Below the pieces are notes generated by a model. The model did not search any database and had not been told where the DNA came from. It saw only the letters and a list, made by a program, of their open reading frames with translations. Both the position numbers and the translations under genes were made by a program. Below are positions 33,391 through 39,454 of a DNA stretch of 39,454 nt, one piece after another (the first letter of the stretch is position 1; each line of letters opens with the position of its first letter). The stretch is from Chloroflexota bacterium (GTDB lineage: Bacteria; Chloroflexota; Dehalococcoidia; Lucifugimonadales; UBA3495), in assembly GCA_009840175.1 (NCBI GenBank), contig VXOI01000030.1, forward strand, positions 1-39,454, given 5' to 3'.

Positions 33391-34107
33391 GTGTCTCACG
33401 GACTGTTCATCGTTTTCGAGGGTGGCGAGGGATCCGGAAAGAGCACACAGGTGGAGCGGCTTTACCGGCGGCTTGCGGAAACTCAGCGGAAGGCGCTGCC
33501 GGTAAGGGAGCCGGGCACTACACCCCTCGGCCTGCACCTGCGGGAGTACCTGAAGAGCAAGCAACCGTTGACGCCGGAATCCGAGTTGCTGCTGTTCGCC
33601 GCGGCGCGGGCCCAGTTGGTTGCCGACCATATCCGGCCCAGCCTGGAACGCGGATTCATCGTCATGTCGGACCGCTTCTCCGGTTCCACCGTCGCCTACC
33701 AGGGCTATGGCCGGGCCGTCCGGCGCGACGTCATAGACTACCTTAACGATTACGCCACCGGCGGCCTGAACCCTGACGTAACCTTCCTGCTGGACATTGA
33801 CCCTGAAGAGGGGCTGCACCGAGTCGGCAAGCCGCAGCTTCAACTGGCCCTGTCGCCCGACGCTTCCGCCGAGGTGGGCCGGGCCGACGTTGAAGGACAC
33901 CGCCGTTTTGAAGACCAGCCCCTGGCCTTCCACAACCGGGTGCGTAGGGGCTACCTCGACTTGGCGAAAGACAATCCAGGCTGGCGCACTCTCGACGCCC
34001 GGCTGCCGGAAGAAGAACTGGCCGAACAGGTATGGGACATCGTTCTGCCGCTACTGCCCCGGCTGACCTCGGACCCGCCTGTCGTTTCGACCCCGGCCCT
34101 GCTCTAG
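33391..34107 (+). CDS. tmk: Thymidylate kinase
   Basis: dTMP kinase phosphorylates dTMP to dTDP for DNA synthesis. The 238-residue protein starts at a GTG (MSHGLFIVFEGGEGSGKSTQ), with the P-loop EGGEGSGKST at residues 10-19. VREPGTTPLG is the family's REPGxTxxG block, and DRFSGSTVAYQGYGR (about 93-107) is the DR(Y/F) substrate site. GLNPDVTFLLDIDPEEGLHR is typical, followed by the lid region and a C-terminal helix. About 20 extra residues at the end (DPPVVSTPALL) look disordered. A strong hairpin follows the stop. Confidence 0.94.
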   Translation: MSHGLFIVFEGGEGSGKSTQVERLYRRLAETQRKALPVREPGTTPLGLHLREYLKSKQPLTPESELLLFAAARAQLVADHIRPSLERGFIVMSDRFSGSTVAYQGYGRAVRRDVIDYLNDYATGGLNPDVTFLLDIDPEEGLHRVGKPQLQLALSPDASAEVGRADVEGHRRFEDQPLAFHNRVRRGYLDLAKDNPGWRTLDARLPEEELAEQVWDIVLPLLPRLTSDPPVVSTPALL

Positions 34108-34116
34108 TCAAAGCGA

Positions 34117-34143
34117 AAGCCCCTCCGATGAACGGAGGGGCTT
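34117..34143. terminator. Bidirectional terminator between tmk and the SelW-like gene
   Basis: AAGCCCCTCC and GGAGGGGCTT form a perfect 10-bp stem with a 7-base loop. On the minus strand it is followed by CTTTCGCTTT. It stands between two convergent genes. Confidence 0.7.
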
Positions 34144-34187
34144 AAACACTCTGTCAGGCCCATTGCGCGAGCCGTCCTGTCGGCCCG

Positions 34188-34475
34188 CTAATCGTCGTCG
34201 GCGGCCACCAGGTCCGCCTCGGCTATCCTCTCGCGGACGTGAGCCAGCATCTTGCGGACACGGCCCAGGTCGGGGAAGACGTTGCCTTCGCCTTTCTTAT
34301 CGTAGATGCGCTCGCCGTCCACGAACACCTCCATGATGCTCTGGCCGCGAGGGGAGATTGCTACTGCTGCATCCGGGCCGAAATGCCGGAAAAACTCGTT
34401 TGCCATCCACGTGGCAGTACCGAGATGCTGTCAACTGACGCAGTAGGTAATCTCAATCTGGACTTTGCCTTCCAT
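34188..34475 (-). CDS. SelW-like (Rdx family) selenoprotein with CxxU motif
   Basis: Read naively, this looks like a 72-residue fragment starting at 34406. Upstream in the same frame, GGAGG and an ATG at 34475 begin MEGKVQIEITYCVS, then TGA (34433-34431), then QHLGTATWMANEFFRHFG. With TGA as selenocysteine the protein is 95 residues and has C12-V-S-U15. This is the CxxU redox motif at the end of the first strand, exactly where SelW/SelT/SelH proteins have it. The rest fits the family: PRGQSIMEVFVDGERIYDKK, then FPDLGRVRKMLAHVRERI. SelW-type proteins have a thioredoxin-like fold and a probable thiol redox role. A SECIS-like hairpin follows the TGA. The gene comes 125 bases after the R3H ATPase gene on the same strand. 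Confidence 0.88.
34401..34433 (-). promoter_or_regulatory. Candidate bacterial SECIS element with UGA codon
   Basis: TGA (34433-34431) is followed by 14 bases, then TGCCA (34416-34412), loop CGTGGA (34411-34406) and TGGCA (34405-34401). The perfect 5-bp stem has GU in its apical loop about 20 bases after the UGA, within the usual bacterial SECIS range. Confidence 0.7.
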
Positions 34476-34561
34476 GTTGTCCTCCGGGGATGTTCAGGAT
34501 GCCCCCAGTTTAGCGTCCCGCCCGTCGCGGCGCAAGTCGAATCTGGCTGAAATAAGGAACG

Positions 34562-34595
34562 CCCTCACCCTAGTCCTCTCCCGGTGGGAGAGGGA
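34562..34595 (-). repeat. CCCTCACCCTA...CCTCTCCC/GGGAGAGGGA repeat
   Basis: Inverted orientation of the family found at 21961 and 28215 (CCCTCACCCTAGTCCTCTCC then CGGTGGGAGAGGGA). It ends 5 bases beyond the 3' end of the R3H ATPase gene. Confidence 0.8.
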
Positions 34596-34599
34596 ACTT

Positions 34600-36303
34600 C
34601 TACACCCGGTAGAACATTACCGCCCGGTCGGGTTCGCGGCCCTGGCTGGTGGAGGCGACGTTGTAGCGCTGGCCCAGAATGTGCTGGAGGCGGCGTATGT
34701 GGGAGCGCTGGGGCGACAGCTTGACCGTCACTTCCTCCCCGCTCAAGACGCGGTTGGCCGCTTCTTCGGCCTCCTGCATGGCCCGCTCGATGTTGGGGGC
34801 TTCCTGGGGTTCGGCGGCCGGGGCGCGTCCGCCCCGGAACTGGCCGTTGGGGTTGCGCTGCGCCACCACGGTGCGGAGGAAGTCCTGCAACTGGGGCAGA
34901 GAGTTCTTGCGCAGTACGTACACCGGCTTGCCGTTGGCCTCGGCGATGCGCACAAGCTGTGAGCCGCGCCGGTAGTGAGTCTTGGTGGTCAGCACCAGGT
35001 CGGCGCGGCGCAGTTCGTTGACAATCTGCACTGGCGTCCCCGATTCGACCATGGCCGCTTCCAGCTTGTCGCGGCCTACGCCGAACAGGAAGACACGCAC
35101 CTCCGACACCATAGCCTCTTCTTCATCGGACATTTCACCCATGGGCCGGGGCGACGGGACGGAGCGGCCCGGCTCCCGGGCGAAGTCTCTACGCCTCTCA
35201 TGGCCGTAATCCCGGCCGGAGCGGCGGTCTTCCGGTTGCCTCTTGGTCCCGTTCATGGCAAAGGGCGGCGGGGCGTCGTCGTTGGCGCGGTACTCTTCCT
35301 CGGCCCGCTGCACCTCGCCGTTCTCGTCCAGCCAGCGGACTTCGGGAACGATGGGGTAGCCGCGCAGCCACTGGTCAACCACGTGGGCCACGTCGTCGTG
35401 GACAGCCAGGCGTTCCCAGCTCTGTATCTCCACCACCACGTCGAAGGTGGGCGGGGCCTTGCGCTCCAGCACCGTCTTCTGGGTGCCTCGATAGCGCGCC
35501 TCCTGGTCGCCCAAGGTTACTGTCTGAATACCGCCGACCAGATCGGACAGCGTGGGGTTCATAATCAGATTGTCCAGGGTGTTGCCGTGGGCCGTGGCGA
35601 TGAGCTGCACGCCCCGCTCGGCGATGGTGCGGGCGGCGGCGGCTTCCTGTTCCGCCCCCATTTCATCAATGACGACAGTCTCGGGCATGTGGTTTTCCAC
35701 CGCCTCGATCATCACGCCATGCTGCTGCGACGGCGTAGCAACCTGCATCCGCCTGGCCCGTCCGATGGCCGGATGCGGCACGTCGCCGTCGCCGGCTATC
35801 TCGTTGGAGGTGTCAACAATTACGACCCGCTTCTGGGCCTCGACCGACAGGACTCTGGCCGTCTCGCGCAGCATGGTAGTCTTGCCGACTCCCGGCCGGC
35901 CCAGCAGCAGGATATTCTTGCCGGAGAAGGCCAGGTCTTCTATCATCTTGATGGTGCCAAAGACAGCGCGTCCGATGCGGCAGGTCAGACCGATGACCTG
36001 CCCCCGGCGGTTGCGAATGGCCGAAATGCGATGCAGGGTACGCTCGATGCCAGCCCGGTTGTCATCGCCGAACTCGCCCAGCCGCTCAATGACGCTCTGC
36101 AAGTCTTCGGCGTCAATTTCCTGTGAGCTAAGTGGGGCATCGCCGCTGACGAAACGGGCTTCCGGCTCCCGGCCTAGATCCAGCACGACTTCAAGCAATT
36201 CTTCCAAGTCTCCACGCTGCCGAAGTGCTGCGGAAACACGTTCCGGCAACACGTCCAGCACCAGGTCCAGCTCTTTCCGCACTGCGTCTTGCACCGTCGC
36301 CAA
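34600..36303 (-). CDS. R3H-domain AAA ATPase, SpoIIIAA/Ycf45-like
   Basis: Starting at the TTG whose first base is 36303 (GGAGG 7 bases upstream; an ATG 15 bases earlier lacks a site), the protein has 567 residues. The N-terminal ATPase part has LLLGRPGVGKTTMLRETARV (Walker A, about 135-143) and VVIVDTSNEIAGDGD. PETVVIDEMGAEQEAAAART (Walker B) and LIATAHGNTLDNLIMNPTLS follow, the pattern of SpoIIIAA-like and chloroplast Ycf45-like ATPases. A basic, disordered stretch (RRSGRDYGHERRRDFAREPG) leads to a second alpha/beta domain (VFLFGVGRDKLEAAMV). The last 40 residues form an R3H single-strand nucleic acid-binding domain (QRSHIRRLQHILGQRYNVAS). Such proteins are common in Chloroflexota. The role is probably nucleic-acid related but not established. 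Confidence 0.9.
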   Translation of the reverse strand: MATVQDAVRKELDLVLDVLPERVSAALRQRGDLEELLEVVLDLGREPEARFVSGDAPLSSQEIDAEDLQSVIERLGEFGDDNRAGIERTLHRISAIRNRRGQVIGLTCRIGRAVFGTIKMIEDLAFSGKNILLLGRPGVGKTTMLRETARVLSVEAQKRVVIVDTSNEIAGDGDVPHPAIGRARRMQVATPSQQHGVMIEAVENHMPETVVIDEMGAEQEAAAARTIAERGVQLIATAHGNTLDNLIMNPTLSDLVGGIQTVTLGDQEARYRGTQKTVLERKAPPTFDVVVEIQSWERLAVHDDVAHVVDQWLRGYPIVPEVRWLDENGEVQRAEEEYRANDDAPPPFAMNGTKRQPEDRRSGRDYGHERRRDFAREPGRSVPSPRPMGEMSDEEEAMVSEVRVFLFGVGRDKLEAAMVESGTPVQIVNELRRADLVLTTKTHYRRGSQLVRIAEANGKPVYVLRKNSLPQLQDFLRTVVAQRNPNGQFRGGRAPAAEPQEAPNIERAMQEAEEAANRVLSGEEVTVKLSPQRSHIRRLQHILGQRYNVASTSQGREPDRAVMFYRV

Positions 36304-36373
36304 TATCACTCCTCCCATGGGGATGATTAATAGCCGCCTGATAGAGCCGCGACGATAAAGTCCGCCACAATAT

Positions 36374-36970
36374 TCACCTCATTGACGTGGCAGAGGAATT
36401 GTTTTTCGCAAGGCCGACGAAATACTGATGGACGCGGGTGTCCCGGGTGAGTTCCGGGTGAAAGGACGTAGCCAGCAGGTTGTCCTGCCTTACCGCCACC
36501 GGACGCCCATCGTCGAGGCTGGCGAGAACGTCCACCTTCGAGCCGACGCGGATAACCACAGGGGCGCGAATGAAAATGCAGTTATAAGGCTCGGGGTCAA
36601 GCGGAGAAATCCGGAGGGGCTGCTCGAAGCTGTCCACCTGGCGGCCGAAGGCGTTGCGCTGAACGCTTATGTCCATCAGGCCCAGTGGCACGGGGTCCTG
36701 CTCGGTGATTTCATTAGCCAACATAATCATGCCGGCGCAGGTGCCCCAGACGGGACGGCCTTCCGCCACCATTTCGGCGACAGGCTCCCGCAAGTTGTAA
36801 ATGGACATCAGGCGGCTCAGCGTGGTGCTTTCGCCACCGGGAATAATCAGGCCGTCCAGAGCCTCCAACTGCTCCGGCAACCGGACTTCACGAGTATCCG
36901 CGCCTATCCTGCGGAGGATTGCGATATGCTCCGCAAAGTCGCCCTGTACCGCTAATACGCCGATTTCCAA
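36374..36970 (-). CDS. pdxT: Pyridoxal 5'-phosphate synthase, glutaminase subunit
   Basis: PdxT releases ammonia from glutamine and passes it to PdxS to make PLP. The 198-residue protein begins MEIGVLAVQGDFAEHIAILR and shows LIIPGGESTTLSRLM. Its nucleophile is Cys78 in WGTCAGMIMLA, followed by ISVQRNAFGRQVDSFE and the catalytic pair His171/Glu173 in ATSFHPELT. The set is complete. It is the third gene of a minus-strand series after pdxS and an unrelated aspartyl-protease-fold gene. Confidence 0.95.
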   Translation of the reverse strand: MEIGVLAVQGDFAEHIAILRRIGADTREVRLPEQLEALDGLIIPGGESTTLSRLMSIYNLREPVAEMVAEGRPVWGTCAGMIMLANEITEQDPVPLGLMDISVQRNAFGRQVDSFEQPLRISPLDPEPYNCIFIRAPVVIRVGSKVDVLASLDDGRPVAVRQDNLLATSFHPELTRDTRVHQYFVGLAKNNSSATSMR

Positions 36971-37022
36971 TTCTCTGTGCCGCTGGCCCCGCTTTTGTGG
37001 AGTGTCAAGACAGTCCCGGCTG

Positions 37023-37382
37023 CTATATGGACCTGGCCCGGAGTGGCTTCGTTACCAGTCGCTCTTCGGCGGGGTCAACCATCAGGTTGAATATCTGTAG
37101 CGTGGTGGCCCCGAGCAGAAATTCGCCGTCAACACCAAAAATCACCGGACACGGAAACTCCCTTCCGTCGATGCCGAACTGAGCCATTCCATAACCGTAT
37201 TCAACTTCACTTCCGCCCGTAATGGCGAAAGACCTGTATTCCAAGGGAGCGATGCCGTGTTTAGCAAGGAGCGATTCCGGCATTACTGAATGGGCAGCGC
37301 CGGTATCCACTAACGCGGTTACAGGAGTGAGTTCGGCGGCGCCTATCCGGCCGACGCCCACTGTCACCTCGAACAAGCCCAT
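37023..37382 (-). CDS. Retropepsin-like aspartyl protease family protein
   Basis: The 119-residue product (from the ATG at 37382, MGLFEVTVGVGRIG) has one pepsin-type motif, TALVDTGAAHSVMPESLL (Asp at about 26). Later strands are EFPCPVIFGVDGEFLLGATT and LQIFNLMVDPAEERLV. The hydrophobic-hydrophobic-G-x-x (FLLGATTL) block is the second half of the retroviral-protease fold, so the enzyme would act as a dimer. Small proteins of this kind in bacteria are often of unknown function. It lies between pdxS and pdxT, about 25 bases after the first and 52 before the second, and is probably co-transcribed with them. No role in vitamin B6 synthesis is known to me for this family. Confidence 0.8.
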   Translation of the reverse strand: MGLFEVTVGVGRIGAAELTPVTALVDTGAAHSVMPESLLAKHGIAPLEYRSFAITGGSEVEYGYGMAQFGIDGREFPCPVIFGVDGEFLLGATTLQIFNLMVDPAEERLVTKPLRARSI

Positions 37383-37406
37383 CCTTGCCGTTACCAACCT
37401 CGGCTC

Positions 37407-38303
37407 CTACACGCTCCGCGGAGCCAGCAGTTCGCCTTCGGGAATCTCGCGGACGTTGCGGCCCACCATCGGCTCACCGAGGTCCTTGGAGACTTCTGCG
37501 AGAATCTGTGGATCATTGTAGTGAGTGACGGCCTGCACGATGGCGTAGGCGCGGCTGGCCGGGTCGCCGGACTTGAAGATGCCGGAGCCGACGAACACCC
37601 CGTCTGCGCCCAACTGCATCATGAGCGCGGCGTCGGCGGGGGTGGCAACGCCGCCGGCGGCGAAGTTGACCACTGGCAGGCGGCCCTGCTCACGAGTCTG
37701 CTGAAGCAGATCGAGGGAGACCCGGAGGTCGCGGGCCTCCACCACCAGCTCGTCGTCGGGCATGGTCTGGAGCTTCCGGATGGCGTCCTGCACCGCCCTC
37801 ATGTGGCGCACGGCTTCCACCACGTCGCCGGTTCCCGCTTCGCCCTTGGTGCGAATCATGGCCGCGCCTTCCGATATGCGCCGCAGGGCCTCGCCCAGGT
37901 CACGGCAGCCGCAGACGAAAGGAACCTTGAAGTCGTGCTTCCAGACGTGATGCGTCTCGTCGGCGGGGGTCAGTACCTCCGACTCGTCAATGTAGTCAAC
38001 GCCGAGGGCTTCCAGAATCTGGGCTTCGACGAAATGGCCGATACGGACCTTGGCCATCACCGGAATGGTGACCGCGTCCATAATCCTGGTGATCACGGCG
38101 GGATCGGTCATGCGGGCCACGCCCCCGTCGGCGCGGATGTCAGCAGGGACGCGCTCGAGGGCCATGACCGCCACGGCCCCGGCTTCGGCGGCGATCAGGG
38201 CCTGCTCGGGGGTCACCACGTCCATGATGACACCACCCTTGAGCATCTGGGCGTGTCCAGCCTTCACGGTAAAAGTGCCGGTTAAAATATCTGCAATTGC
38301 CAT
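37407..38303 (-). CDS. pdxS: Pyridoxal 5'-phosphate synthase, lyase subunit
   Basis: PdxS condenses ribose 5-phosphate, glyceraldehyde 3-phosphate and ammonia into PLP. The 298-residue TIM-barrel protein shows [60 protein letters not shown] (catalytic Lys), [36 protein letters not shown] and [20 protein letters not shown]. It ends with [20 protein letters not shown] and [14 protein letters not shown]. It is among the most conserved bacterial proteins, and all blocks are intact. A consensus promoter lies about 115 bases upstream. Confidence 0.97.
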   Translation of the reverse strand: MAIADILTGTFTVKAGHAQMLKGGVIMDVVTPEQALIAAEAGAVAVMALERVPADIRADGGVARMTDPAVITRIMDAVTIPVMAKVRIGHFVEAQILEALGVDYIDESEVLTPADETHHVWKHDFKVPFVCGCRDLGEALRRISEGAAMIRTKGEAGTGDVVEAVRHMRAVQDAIRKLQTMPDDELVVEARDLRVSLDLLQQTREQGRLPVVNFAAGGVATPADAALMMQLGADGVFVGSGIFKSGDPASRAYAIVQAVTHYNDPQILAEVSKDLGEPMVGRNVREIPEGELLAPRSV

Positions 38304-38732
38304 TCTAGCCCCATCCTCCGGCTGGTGCTTGTCAGCTCCGCGCCGGTGTGAAATTTGTTCAGATTGCGCGGCTTTGGAGACAGGACCGCTCCATATCCAA
38401 CCTGTGTCTCAGGCCTCATTATACGGGCAGCAGACTTGGTTATCAATTGCGCTCCGGCTGGGGACAACGGCAACCGCGACCTGGCGCGCTTCGATCTGAC
38501 GGCGGTTTAGGCCCGCCAGCGATTCATTCGGGCGCCCGGCGGCTTCGTCGAGCCGTTGCTGGCTCACCGGGTCATCCAGGGGCAGCAGGCGCTTGAGCAG
38601 CCGGGTCTCGCCCAAGACGATGAGGAGCGAGCCGCGTTTGACCGTTCTGGCGGTGCGCTTCTCGCAGTCTGAAGTGTTGAATGATATACTTTCCAGCGCT
38701 GCGAGGACGATGTTACGGGCGGTGGAGCGGCT
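38304..38732. other. Intergenic region between pdxS and the MBL-like gene
   Basis: It holds the divergent control sequences of both flanking genes, including the pdxS promoter listed next. On the minus strand (about 38640-38409) there is a protein-like stretch (GSLLIVLGETRLLKRLLPLD, DEAAGRPNESLAGLNRRQIE), but it has no credible start codon. It may be a remnant. A TATACT hexamer at 38685-38690 could be the -10 box of the plus-strand gene. Confidence 0.45.
38418..38446 (-). promoter_or_regulatory. Sigma-70-type promoter upstream of pdxS
   Basis: On the minus strand TTGATA (38446-38441) is followed after exactly 17 bases by TATAAT (38423-38418). The -35 box has five of six consensus bases and the -10 box is perfect, with ideal spacing. 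This is uncommon in such GC-rich sequence. It points towards pdxS, 115 bases away, and probably drives the pdxS-protease-pdxT series. Confidence 0.7.
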
Positions 38733-39371
38733 ATGGACATAGTGTACCTGGGGTATTCTTCCTTCCGGCTGCACGCCGACGGGATGGTGGTGGTCACCGA
38801 CCCGTTCCCCCAATCGCTGGGGCTGCGGATGGACGCCCGCCCGGCGGCGGTGGTCACCGTCAGCAACACGCAACCCAACCACTCGGCGGCGGACGCGGTG
38901 GCGGGCGATCCACGGGTGTTCTCGGCGCCGGGGGAGTACGAGTACAACGGCATCGTGGTGCGCGGGGTTATGACACCGCTGCCCGCGGGCGTTCCCCACG
39001 AGCGGCGCAACGTGGCCTACACCATCGAGATGGACGGGGTGAACCTGTGCCACTTGGGCGACCTGGCGCTGCCGCTGACCACACGCCAGGTGGACGAGCT
39101 GAAGCCGGTGGACGTGGTGATGGCCCCGGCGGGCGGGCAGTGCGCCATCGGCCCCGACCAGGCCCTCCAGACCATCCAGGACCTGGACCCCCGCATCGTC
39201 ATCCCGATGCACTTCTCGCAGGGGCAGGCGGGCGTGACGCCGGAAGGGCCGGAAGGGTTCCTGCGGCGGCTGGGGCAGGACCAGGCGCAGCCGCAGCCCC
39301 GGCTGGTGGTCACCACGGGCAACCTGCCCGCCGACCTGCGGGTGAACCTGCTGACGCCGCCTCGCGGTTAG
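38733..39371 (+). CDS. UlaG-like metallo-beta-lactamase-fold protein with degenerate metal motif
   Basis: The 212-residue protein has the outline of an UlaG-like lactamase-fold hydrolase: MDIVYLGYSSFRLHADGMVV, VVTDPFP, APGEYEYNGIVVRGV, GVNLCHLGDLALPLTTRQVD, VDVVMAPAGGQCAIG and RIVIPMHFS. The position that should read H-x-H-x-D-H has instead N45-T-Q-P-N-H50, so only the last His remains. The later Asp (GDLA) and His (PMHFS) are kept. The enzyme may bind one metal, or none, and could be non-hydrolytic. It starts at an ATG and ends 83 bases before the window edge. Confidence 0.8.
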   Translation: MDIVYLGYSSFRLHADGMVVVTDPFPQSLGLRMDARPAAVVTVSNTQPNHSAADAVAGDPRVFSAPGEYEYNGIVVRGVMTPLPAGVPHERRNVAYTIEMDGVNLCHLGDLALPLTTRQVDELKPVDVVMAPAGGQCAIGPDQALQTIQDLDPRIVIPMHFSQGQAGVTPEGPEGFLRRLGQDQAQPQPRLVVTTGNLPADLRVNLLTPPRG

Positions 39372-39416
39372 AGCGGGGCAATGACATACCAGCCGGATAG
39401 CCTTCGCCGGGGCACT

Positions 39417-39443
39417 GGATTCCCGCTTTCGCGGGAATGACGG
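39417..39443. repeat. ATTCCCGCTTTCGCGGGAAT palindrome, copy 3
   Basis: GGATTCCCGCTTTCGCGGGA followed by ATGACGG is the complement-strand form of the repeat at 16009. It lies after the last gene of the window. Confidence 0.8.
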
Positions 39444-39454
39444 AAGGGCGCGGG

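Noticed and set aside
38409-38654. Minus-strand protein-like stretch upstream of pdxS
   Set aside because: The composition is protein-like but no plausible start codon exists, and it overlaps the consensus pdxS promoter. At most a remnant.

Overview
The window is GC-rich bacterial chromosome with two layers. One is a high-GC housekeeping backbone: rplS, priA, cobB/cobO-type corrin genes, polX, valS, aroE, aroC, tmk, pdxS/pdxT and a SpoIIIAA-like R3H ATPase. The other is accessory DNA of lower GC and uneven codon use, with decayed insertion sequences and defence-like genes. Gene content and style suggest Chloroflexota, probably a Dehalococcoidia/SAR202-like lineage: pdxST, an LLM flavin oxidoreductase, a GAF/winged-helix regulator remnant and many short palindromic repeats. 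This assignment is inference; there is no rRNA marker here.

Layout. 1-5.4 kb is accessory: an extreme-GC edge, a decayed phosphoesterase fragment, a protein with four tandem XRE-type helix-turn-helix domains preceded by twin hairpins, a small Cys/His protein, and an overlapping pair of tiny genes. 5.4-10.6 kb is an island of remnants: an internally deleted GAF/winged-helix regulator, a broken IS3-family element, a two-gene HEPN cassette, a broken ISAs1-family element and a NucS-like PD-(D/E)XK protein. 11.3-14.7 kb holds rplS and priA. 14.2-17.9 kb holds an ankyrin lipoprotein broken by a stop, a metallo-beta-lactamase-fold hydrolase, a small membrane protein and a coiled-coil protein. 18-20.3 kb (minus strand) holds a VOC protein, a GrdB/PrdB-family selenoprotein and a DUF4268-like protein. 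20.4-30.4 kb (plus strand) is cobB, cobO, polX, a hypothetical, valS, aroE and aroC. 30.5-32.2 kb is a second accessory patch: an unknown gene divergent from a phospholipase-D-fold protein with a DpnI-C-like winged helix, then a MITE-like element. 32.3-39.4 kb holds an LLM oxidoreductase, tmk, and a minus-strand series pdxS - aspartyl protease - pdxT - R3H ATPase - SelW-like selenoprotein. A degenerate metallo-beta-lactamase-fold gene ends the window.

Main discovery. Two genes that would normally be read as broken or truncated are selenoprotein genes. In each an in-frame TGA sits exactly at the family's redox position: U-P-L-C in the GrdB/PrdB homologue and C-V-S-U in the SelW homologue. Each TGA is followed 11-14 nt later by a small hairpin with GU in its apical loop, the form of a bacterial SECIS element. 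Two independent cases close together imply that this organism decodes UGA as selenocysteine.

A second theme is dispersed short palindromic repeats of at least five families. Several have landed inside coding sequence: three different families sit in frame in priA and one in cobB. One palindrome sits where the IS3 transposase loses its frame.
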